5,832 nt of DNA from an uncultured Flavobacteriales bacterium (GTDB taxonomy: Bacteria > Bacteroidota > Bacteroidia > Flavobacteriales > Crocinitomicaceae), in NCBI GenBank assembly GCA_946478775.1, contig CAMLDR010000234.1:1-5832 (forward strand), in the 5' to 3' direction. Shown in pieces: positions 1 through 4,631 of the stretch. Each line of letters opens with the position of its first letter. Positions within the stretch are counted from its first letter, which is position 1. Position numbers and translations under genes: made by a program. Below the pieces are notes generated by a model that searched no databases, was not told the DNA's origin, and saw nothing but the letters and a program-made list of their open reading frames with translations.

Positions 1-1494
1 ATTGGTGTTGGTGGTGGTGGAAGTAATGCTGTAAACCACATGTTCGATCAGGAAATCAAAGGTGTTGATTTCATCGTTTGTAATACAGACCGTCAGGCTT
101 TGGATATTTCTCCGGTGCCTTATAAAATTCAGTTAGGCCCAAGCCTTACGGAAGGACGTGGTGCTGGTGCAATTCCTGAAATCGGAAGAAATGCAGCGGT
201 TGAAAATATCGAGGATATACGTGCCCTGCTTTCTAACGGGACTAAAATGGTTTTCGTAACTGCAGGAATGGGTGGTGGAACCGGAACAGGTGCAGCACCG
301 GTAATTGCTCAGGTTGCTAAGGAATTAAATATATTGACTGTTGGTATCGTGACGGTTCCCTTCGCTTTTGAAGGCCGCCGCCGCCGTCAGCAGGCAGAAG
401 AAGGATTGGATGTCATGCGTCAGTGTGTTGACACCTTATTGGTGATCAATAACGAGCGTTTGCGTGAAGTTGGTGGAAATATGTCATTGGCTCAGGCTTT
501 TGCCATGGCTGATAATGTATTGGCAACAGCTGCAAAAGGAATTGCAGATGTGATTACAACAACCGGTGCGATCAACGTAGATTTCAACGACGTGAATACG
601 GTTATGCGTGATTCGGGAGTTGCAATCATGGGATCTGCTGTTTCCGAAGGCGAAGGTCGTGCGATCAACGCGGTTCAGGAAGCATTGACATCTCCGTTGT
701 TGAACGATAACAACATTGAAGGTGCGAAATACATCTTGTTGAACATTACTTACGGTGATATCGAAGTAACGATGGATGAAATCGGTGAGATCACAGATTA
801 CATCCAGGATGAAGCGGGATCTACTGCAGACGTTATTTGGGGACATGGTTATGATCCGACTTTAGGAAATAAATTGAGTGTTACTTTGGTAGCAACAGGA
901 TTTAATTCAACTCCTTTCACGGGTTTTGAAAAAGCTCCTGAAAAAACAGTTTCTGTTTTGGAGGACGAACCTAGAAATGAGATCAAAACGCCTTTGACTT
1001 CTCCAACTCACCAGGTAATCCCGGAGAAAAAGGAAGAAGAGCCGTTTTTGAAATCCGAACCGAAAACAGAAGAAGTTAAACCTTCCACTTCCGGGACAAT
1101 TGAGTTCGATTGGGAAGTGAAATCAGAGGCAAAACCAATGGTTACGCCAATGTCAATACCTTCTGTTGAAGAAAAGGAAGAGCCGAAACGCTATTTCCTG
1201 GAGGATGAGGCTCAGGCGAAAGTTGAATTGGAGAATGTGGTTCAAAAAGCACCTGTTAGCGCTGAAGAATTGCAGCGTCGGAATATGGAGCGTATGGAGC
1301 GCATCAAGAATTACAACAATAAACTGAAGAAAGCGGAAGGGTTGAAAGAATTGGAAGATGAGCCTGCATTCGTTAGAAGAAACATTCATTTGGACCAGGT
1401 GGTGAAAAGCGAGGAATCCAATGTGAGCCGTTTCGGTCTTTCGGATGACGGAATCAAGACAAACAACTCATTCTTACACGATAACGTAGATTAA
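1..1494 (+). CDS. ftsZ: Cell division protein FtsZ, 5'-truncated by window edge
   Basis: FtsZ is the tubulin-like GTPase that polymerises into the cytoplasmic Z ring at mid-cell and recruits the divisome. The frame is open from base 1, so the first in-frame ATG (base 40) is internal; about 20-25 N-terminal residues are probably missing. Numbering from the first visible codon (497 residues): nucleotide-binding GGGGSNA at 4-10, tubulin signature GGGTGTG at 91-97, and the T7 synergy loop NVDFND at 192-197, whose acidic residues complete GTP hydrolysis in the next subunit. The globular domain ends near VATGF (297-301). A charged, Glu/Lys/Pro-rich linker of about 150 residues follows, then DEPAFVRR (453-460), which resembles the conserved C-terminal peptide that binds FtsA/ZipA-type partners. 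Unusually compared with E. coli, another 37 residues follow, ending in [10 protein letters not shown] GatB/YqeY gene lies 91 bases downstream on the same strand. Identity is certain; the role of the tail is inference. Confidence 0.98.
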   Translation: MGVGGGGSNAVNHMFDQEIKGVDFIVCNTDRQALDISPVPYKIQLGPSLTEGRGAGAIPEIGRNAAVENIEDIRALLSNGTKMVFVTAGMGGGTGTGAAPVIAQVAKELNILTVGIVTVPFAFEGRRRRQQAEEGLDVMRQCVDTLLVINNERLREVGGNMSLAQAFAMADNVLATAAKGIADVITTTGAINVDFNDVNTVMRDSGVAIMGSAVSEGEGRAINAVQEALTSPLLNDNNIEGAKYILLNITYGDIEVTMDEIGEITDYIQDEAGSTADVIWGHGYDPTLGNKLSVTLVATGFNSTPFTGFEKAPEKTVSVLEDEPRNEIKTPLTSPTHQVIPEKKEEEPFLKSEPKTEEVKPSTSGTIEFDWEVKSEAKPMVTPMSIPSVEEKEEPKRYFLEDEAQAKVELENVVQKAPVSAEELQRRNMERMERIKNYNNKLKKAEGLKELEDEPAFVRRNIHLDQVVKSEESNVSRFGLSDDGIKTNNSFLHDNVD

Positions 1495-1580
1495 TCGGAT
1501 ATTAGGACTTTAGGATATTAAGATTTCAGGACTCGGAATCCAGTCTTAATGTCCTAAAATCTTAGAGTCTTAACATCTTA
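1495..1580. repeat. Long imperfect inverted repeat filling the ftsZ-GatB/YqeY spacer
   Basis: The best-paired core is 1506-1533 against 1542-1569, with an 8-base loop. Over 28 positions I count 20 Watson-Crick pairs, 4 G-U pairs and 4 mismatches. Pairing continues outward with few mismatches to about 1495/1580, so nearly the whole intergenic spacer forms one hairpin. Both arms are built from degenerate short units (TTAGGA on the left, AGTCTTAA at 1542 and 1566 on the right). No T-run follows on the plus strand (A-rich sequence leads straight into the next start codon), so it is not a classical intrinsic terminator. It may be a dispersed intergenic repeat or an RNA-processing/stability element. 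Confidence 0.6.
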
Positions 1581-1585
1581 AAAAA

Positions 1586-2038
1586 ATGAACTTTACAGAA
1601 AAAATCAATCAGGATATAAAAACGGCAATGCTTGCAAAGGAAAAAGAACGCCTTGCAGTTTTGCGCGATATTAAAAGTAAATTATTGCTTGAAGCTACAT
1701 CGGGTAGTTCCGGTGAGTTGACTGAAGAAGCAGCGAATAAGATCGTTCTGAAATTGCACAAGCAACGCATGGAAACCTACCAGATCTATGTAGATCAGGG
1801 AAGAAACGATTTGGCTGAAGAAGAATTATTCCAGGCTAAAGTGTTGGAGGATTATTTGCCCAAAATGATGTCTGATGACGAAGTTCGTGCAATTATAGCA
1901 GCTAAAGTTGCTGAAGTTGGAGCGAGCGGGCCTCAGGACATGGGTAAAGTGATGGGACCGGTAAATGGTCAGTTGGCCGGAAAAGCTGACGGAAAACGTG
2001 TGTCAGAACTCGTAAAAGAAGCTTTGGCTAATTTATAA
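1586..2038 (+). CDS. GatB/YqeY domain-containing protein
   Basis: This 150-residue protein matches the stand-alone YqeY family, which shares its fold with the tRNA-binding tail of the GatB subunit of Asp/Glu-tRNA amidotransferase. Seen in the sequence: an N-terminal helical part rich in charged residues (MNFTEKINQDIKTAM, then RDIKSKLL), the YLP motif at 90-92, and a C-terminal subdomain with DMGKVMG (118-124) and GKADGK (132-137), the most recognisable family signature. The length is typical of the family (about 145-150). No catalytic residues are expected; a tRNA-related role is inferred from GatB and is not proven for the stand-alone proteins. The ATG is preceded by an A-run (1580-1585) and no Shine-Dalgarno sequence, as usual in Bacteroidota. 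No promoter is evident in the 91-base spacer, so it may be co-transcribed with ftsZ. Two terminator-like hairpins follow the stop codon. Confidence 0.93.
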   Translation: MNFTEKINQDIKTAMLAKEKERLAVLRDIKSKLLLEATSGSSGELTEEAANKIVLKLHKQRMETYQIYVDQGRNDLAEEELFQAKVLEDYLPKMMSDDEVRAIIAAKVAEVGASGPQDMGKVMGPVNGQLAGKADGKRVSELVKEALANL

Positions 2039-2048
2039 AAAGGTTATT

Positions 2049-2079
2049 AAACGAGGGTTTTTCCTTAGACCCTGTTTTT
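2049..2079 (+). terminator. Weak intrinsic terminator after the GatB/YqeY gene
   Basis: AGGGT (2054-2058) pairs with ACCCT (2069-2073) around a 10-base loop. With one bulged G the stem extends by AAAC/GTTT, and TTTTT follows at 2075-2079. The short stem makes it weaker than the hairpin just downstream. On the minus strand the same stem could act after the convergent TetR gene. Confidence 0.55.
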
Positions 2080-2089
2080 ATTGTTGGAG

Positions 2090-2120
2090 AATCCTCTTGG
2101 CTAAGCCGGGAGGATTTTTT
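2090..2120 (+). terminator. Strong intrinsic terminator
   Basis: The segment 2090-2116 folds on itself: AATCCTC pairs with GAGGATT and the stem continues inward through two T-G pairs and GGC/GCC to a TAA loop, about 12 bp in all. A T-run (2115-2120) follows at once. This is a textbook rho-independent terminator for the plus-strand ftsZ/GatB-YqeY transcript. Confidence 0.85.
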
Positions 2121-2139
2121 AGTTTCAAACAACTAAAAA
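2116..2139. repeat. 9-bp perfect AT-rich inverted repeat overlapping the terminator T-run
   Basis: TTTTTAGTT (2116-2124) and AACTAAAAA (2131-2139) are exact reverse complements around a 6-base loop. The left arm reuses the T-run of the preceding terminator. It may be incidental to AT-rich sequence, or it may help block read-through from the convergent minus-strand gene. Confidence 0.4.
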
Positions 2140-2158
2140 CCTTGTAGTTACTGATCAA

Positions 2159-2174
2159 ATAGACAGATGTCTAT
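2159..2174. promoter_or_regulatory. 16-bp palindrome ATAGACA-GA-TGTCTAT (possible protein-binding site)
   Basis: Two perfect 7-base arms flank a 2-base centre. The size and symmetry suit a dimeric HTH regulator such as a TetR-family protein, yet it lies in the convergent gap downstream of the TetR gene stop codon, not at a promoter. With so short a loop and no T-run it is a poor terminator. The dyad is plain; its function is unknown. Confidence 0.4.
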
Positions 2175-2207
2175 GCGTATCTTGAGTGTGTTGCGGCGGC
2201 TTTTTAT

Positions 2208-2819
2208 TTATAAGCGTTTCAACAAAAACTCCCGCTGCGAATCTTTCGTGAAATACGGAAAGAACATTTCCACCAATAAATTATGGTATTTCTCAACAGT
2301 CGTTTCAACCGGCTCTCCGTAAACTTCTGCGGAAGCAATCCAGTAATCACTAAAAACCCGGATGCGTTCATTCAGGCCGATGTATTCGGTCTCAAAAGCG
2401 GGTGCACGCATAATTCCGGCTTTAATTGCCAGGTCAAAGGAGTATAAATAGGTTGTTTTCCGGATCTCTTCCAATTGCTTGAAATGGGCGTGGATCTTCG
2501 GATTCTCGCGCATCACCTGGTTAAAGTCGATCATCAAAAAACGGAACTTAAAAAGTGCTTCCATGCCGTTTCGGGTAGAGTCTAGGATGAATTGAAAATC
2601 CATTTTCTCACTATCCAGTTTGGCTTTTTCTTCTTCGAATGTTTCCATTAGCTGGAAGAACAGAGCTTCAATAATGTCTTCCCGGTGCTTGAAATGATAA
2701 TTTAAGTTCCCCTGGCTGATAAACATTTCTGCAGCAATTCGGCGCAGAGTAATGTTAGGAACTCCATGCGTATTGAATAGGTTCAAGGCCGTTTGCAATA
2801 TTTTATCTCGTGTCTTCAT
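2208..2819 (-). CDS. TetR/AcrR-family transcriptional regulator
   Basis: This 203-residue protein has the standard TetR length. Its N-terminus carries the three-helix DNA-binding domain: MKTRDKILQTALNLF (helix 1), then a helix-turn-helix at about residues 24-43 containing RRIAAEMFIS and the recognition-helix hallmark GNLNYHF, followed by KHREDIIEALF. The remaining 140 or so residues are a helical ligand/dimerisation domain with no recognisable subfamily signature, so the inducer cannot be predicted. The start ATG follows an A-rich leader without a Shine-Dalgarno sequence. The gene is divergent from the methyltransferase-like gene, with 73 bases between start codons, the classic arrangement of a TetR repressor controlling its neighbour and itself. 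The gap contains a duplicated 18-base element overlapping the neighbour's promoter. I found no clear TAnnTTTG promoter on the minus strand for the regulator itself. Confidence 0.93.
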   Translation of the reverse strand: MKTRDKILQTALNLFNTHGVPNITLRRIAAEMFISQGNLNYHFKHREDIIEALFFQLMETFEEEKAKLDSEKMDFQFILDSTRNGMEALFKFRFLMIDFNQVMRENPKIHAHFKQLEEIRKTTYLYSFDLAIKAGIMRAPAFETEYIGLNERIRVFSDYWIASAEVYGEPVETTVEKYHNLLVEMFFPYFTKDSQREFLLKRL

Positions 2820-2826
2820 TTATTTT

Positions 2827-2873
2827 TTAGTAATCTTGACCTAATTCCAATAACTTTAGTATCTTTGACCTAA
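2827..2873. promoter_or_regulatory. Duplicated 18-base element, candidate TetR operator
   Basis: Two copies lie in direct orientation: TTAGTAATCTTGACCTAA (2827-2844) and TTAGTATCTTTGACCTAA (2856-2873), starting 29 bases apart and agreeing at 15 of 18 positions. Each is bounded by a TTAG...CTAA dyad. They cover both the -33 and -7 regions of the plus-strand promoter, so a bound repressor would block it. The position between divergent regulator and target genes supports an operator role. Part of the similarity may simply reflect the shared TTG of the promoter boxes. Confidence 0.5.
2836..2867 (+). promoter_or_regulatory. Bacteroidota-type promoter for the methyltransferase-like gene
   Basis: TATCTTTG (2860-2867) is an exact match to the -7 consensus TAnnTTTG. 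A TTG at 2836-2838 lies 21 bases upstream and fits the -33 box. Transcription would start near 2873-2875, giving a leader of about 20 bases before the ATG at 2893. Confidence 0.65.
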
Positions 2874-2892
2874 AATTACAAAATATTCGGTT

Positions 2893-3663
2893 ATGAAACG
2901 CAAACATTTATTTGAATTTGAAGATCAGCGTTGGTTTCCCGGGTTTCTGCGCAACTATTTGACAGATTTCCTTCAGTTTGTTTCCAATAAATTTAATGTC
3001 TACAAAGGAATTGTTCCCCTGTTGTCTGAAGTAGTAACAAAAAGTGGCAATTCAACGATTATTGATTTGGCTTCCGGCGGTGGTGGCGGATTGATTAACC
3101 TGATTGATGCATTGAAAAAAGATCATCCGCAAATAAATGTGGTGCTTACGGATTTGTATCCGAATGAAAAAGCATTTGCGTTCACGGCAAAACAATCCAA
3201 CCGTTTTAGCTATCGGAAAGAATCGGTTGATGCCACTAACGTTCCTGCGAACTTAGTTGGTTTACGTACCCAGTTTTTATCACTTCACCACTTCAGAGAG
3301 GAAGATGCGGTGAAAATTTTGCAGAATGCGGTAGATGCGAAAAGTGCGATTGGCTTATTTGAATCCCAGGAAAGAAATGTGAAGAGCGTTATTGCAATGA
3401 TTTTTTCTCCGCTCAATGTGCTTTTTGTTACACCTTTCATCCGGCCCTTTTCTGTTGGGAGAATCATTTTCACCTACCTCATTCCCTTAGTTCCTTTATT
3501 TGTTTTATTAGATGGAATTCTTTCTGCTTTGCGCACCTACACTGTTCCTGAAATGGAAGAACTGGTGAGTCGTGTAAAAGGATATGAAAATTACGATTGG
3601 AATATCGGGAAAGTTAAAAGCGGCCCTGCGACGATTTTGCATTTGATCGGAACACCGAAATAG
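2893..3663 (+). CDS. Class I SAM-dependent methyltransferase-like protein with hydrophobic C-terminal half
   Basis: This 256-residue protein probably moves a methyl group from S-adenosylmethionine to an unknown substrate. Motif I is seen as IIDLASGGGGG (56-66), with Asp58 and a run of five glycines in place of the usual GxGxG. VVLTDLYPN (83-91) follows, whose Asp87 sits where an acidic residue contacts the SAM ribose, then FLSLHHF (128-134) in the motif-IV region, where many methyltransferases have a similar SxxLHH pattern, and LFESQE (155-160). Two hydrophobic segments (about 165-183 and 188-209) suggest membrane association. They run into DGILSALRTYT (207-217), a pattern I associate with uncharacterised bacterial methyltransferase-like proteins. 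No signal peptide is evident. The gene is divergent from the TetR gene and probably repressed by it through the duplicated element upstream. A lipid or other hydrophobic substrate is plausible but is inference. The fold is fairly sure; the reaction is unknown. Confidence 0.8.
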   Translation: MKRKHLFEFEDQRWFPGFLRNYLTDFLQFVSNKFNVYKGIVPLLSEVVTKSGNSTIIDLASGGGGGLINLIDALKKDHPQINVVLTDLYPNEKAFAFTAKQSNRFSYRKESVDATNVPANLVGLRTQFLSLHHFREEDAVKILQNAVDAKSAIGLFESQERNVKSVIAMIFSPLNVLFVTPFIRPFSVGRIIFTYLIPLVPLFVLLDGILSALRTYTVPEMEELVSRVKGYENYDWNIGKVKSGPATILHLIGTPK

Positions 3664-3677
3664 AATTAAAAAGAATC

Positions 3678-3718
3678 AATGATCACTTATCTTGTAAGTT
3701 ACTTGATAAGTGATCATT
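3678..3718. terminator. Bidirectional terminator between convergent genes
   Basis: A perfect 14-bp inverted repeat, AATGATCACTTATC (3678-3691) with GATAAGTGATCATT (3705-3718), encloses 13 bases that hold a further short GTA/TAC stem. It lies 14 bases after the methyltransferase stop codon and 9 bases before the DUF4328 stop codon. On the minus strand CTTTTTAATT follows the stem; on the plus strand a looser CTTATGTTTTTA follows. It probably ends both transcripts. Confidence 0.75.
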
Positions 3719-3727
3719 CTTATGTTT

Positions 3728-4429
3728 TTAGATGCTGTCTAAAATATCTGAATTGTCGATTTTAATCTCTCTTGTGACATTTGCAGCATTGATTTGAGGC
3801 AAATATTCTTCCAGTTCAGCATAATTTTTAATCATTCGAACAGTAATAAGAGTTAATGGGATATAAGCGAAGGCCAATACCACATCAATGAGTGTAAAGT
3901 TCGTCAAAATGTCAATGTTCTCGGATTTAGTTTGGATTCGGGCGCTTACATCCGAAAGAACGGAAACAATAATCCACAATGTCCACCAGATTCCTACGGA
4001 ACGTCTGCGGCGGCTATCTTCCTGAACCAGGTTCTCTTTTACCAGCAGGTTTTCAGAGACGGTCATCATTTCTTTCATAATGTTGAAAGGCCGGCCCAGG
4101 TTCATGATTGGAACAAACCACGCTCCGGCTGCCCATCCTTCAGCAAAGGATAAATTCTTCGATAGCTGATGAAGGTTGTAGTATGCTCGTCTGAACCACT
4201 GAATGAAAACTACTGCTACACCGACATACATCAATAATAGCAGTATTGCAAGAATACTTTGTCTTAAGTCGTTTGCATCTACTTCTTTCATGTCAAAGTT
4301 TCCGGTTTGTATCCTTTTTAGAAGAAAGTACTGAGAAATGTCCGAAAGGGATTTCAATACGATGAAGGCAGTGTAAATCCAGAGTACAAGGATCAGGCGT
4401 TTTGAACGTTCTTTGTTTGGTTTTAGCAT
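3728..4429 (-). CDS. DUF4328 domain-containing membrane protein
   Basis: I chose the ATG whose complement is at 4427-4429, giving 233 residues. A TTG six codons upstream (4445-4447) is in frame but overlaps a promoter-like TTACTTTG, so I consider it unlikely. The protein is an integral membrane protein of the DUF4328 type, whose function is unknown. Visible features: a basic N-terminus (KPNKERSKR), hydrophobic segments at about 11-28, 58-77, 146-160 and 178-198, and the family core QWFRRAYYNL (77-86) followed by GWAAGAWFVPIMNLGRP (98-114), probably an amphipathic or partly buried segment. An RRRR stretch (140-143) precedes the third hydrophobic segment, fitting a cytoplasmic loop by the positive-inside rule. 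The tail is polar and acidic. No catalytic motif is evident. It is convergent with the methyltransferase-like gene and divergent from ahcY, so it is probably transcribed alone. Confidence 0.85.
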   Translation of the reverse strand: MLKPNKERSKRLILVLWIYTAFIVLKSLSDISQYFLLKRIQTGNFDMKEVDANDLRQSILAILLLLMYVGVAVVFIQWFRRAYYNLHQLSKNLSFAEGWAAGAWFVPIMNLGRPFNIMKEMMTVSENLLVKENLVQEDSRRRRSVGIWWTLWIIVSVLSDVSARIQTKSENIDILTNFTLIDVVLAFAYIPLTLITVRMIKNYAELEEYLPQINAANVTREIKIDNSDILDSI

Positions 4430-4444
4430 GGTTAAATTTTTGTC

Positions 4445-4452
4445 CAAAGTAA
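4445..4452 (-). promoter_or_regulatory. Possible -7 element for the DUF4328 gene
   Basis: Read on the minus strand this is TTACTTTG, one mismatch from TAnnTTTG, ending 15 bases before the chosen ATG. No convincing TTG -33 box lies 19-22 bases upstream, so the call is weak. It supports the ATG start, because the alternative TTG codon falls inside the element. Confidence 0.35.
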
Positions 4453-4507
4453 TAAAAAAAGTGCATTTGATTGAGATCGGAATGCCGATACAATATCACC
4501 AGATTAA

Positions 4508-4525
4508 TAATCAATTACTTGATTA
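4508..4525. promoter_or_regulatory. AT-rich dyad TAATCAA-TTAC-TTGATTA upstream of ahcY
   Basis: Two perfect 7-base arms surround a 4-base centre in the divergent gap between the DUF4328 gene and ahcY. It is about 70-85 bases upstream of the ahcY -7 element, a position suited to an activator or other upstream binding site. The sequence is AT-rich, so chance symmetry cannot be dismissed. Confidence 0.35.
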
Positions 4526-4539
4526 ATGATATTCCCGGG

Positions 4540-4572
4540 ATTGATAATTTATATTTCTGTAATTGATAATTT
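4540..4572. repeat. Two direct copies of ATTGATAATTT upstream of ahcY
   Basis: The 11-base unit occurs at 4540-4550 and 4562-4572, starting 22 bases apart, or about two helical turns. A related unit appears inverted at about 4504-4514. The downstream copy ends 21 bases before the ahcY -7 element, about where a -33 box would lie, though its TTG (4563-4565) is too far upstream to be one. Same-face spacing suggests paired binding sites; this is inference. Confidence 0.4.
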
Positions 4573-4593
4573 TTAAATCACAAACCTATACCG

Positions 4594-4601
4594 TATCTTT
4601 G
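4594..4601 (+). promoter_or_regulatory. -7 promoter element for ahcY
   Basis: TATCTTTG matches TAnnTTTG exactly and is identical to the -7 element of the methyltransferase-like gene. No TTG lies at the proper -33 distance. The predicted leader to the ATG at 4632 is only about 20-25 bases, too short for a riboswitch. Confidence 0.65.
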
Positions 4602-4631
4602 CAATCGTAAAATAAGAGCAAACAATCATTT

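Noticed and set aside
40..42. ATG at base 40 as the true ftsZ start
   Set aside because: The 13 codons before it encode [13 protein letters not shown], the essential nucleotide-binding glycine motif, so the gene begins outside the window.
484..1389. Minus-strand open frames opposite ftsZ (484-846 and 1153-1389)
   Set aside because: They are antisense to an unmistakable ftsZ frame, their compositions are unnatural (rich in Cys, His, Phe and Arg), and they match no family.
3285..3473. 62-codon minus-strand open frame opposite the methyltransferase-like gene
   Set aside because: It is antisense to conserved methyltransferase motifs, with no promoter or family match.
3932..4153. 73-codon plus-strand open frame within the DUF4328 gene
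   Set aside because: It is antisense to a gene whose membrane segments and family motif are clear, and the translated product looks random.
4476..4489. Small inverted repeat ATCGG-AATG-CCGAT upstream of the DUF4328 gene
   Set aside because: Five-base arms are expected by chance at this scale, and it does not line up with a promoter element or a T-run.
4293..4514. 73-codon minus-strand open frame overlapping the start of the DUF4328 gene
   Set aside because: It lies out of frame over the DUF4328 N-terminus and promoter region, and the product resembles no protein family.
4602..4631. Possible SAH or SAM riboswitch in the ahcY leader
   Set aside because: Only 30 bases separate the -7 element from the start codon, which is too short for any known SAH/SAM aptamer, and no conserved stem is visible.
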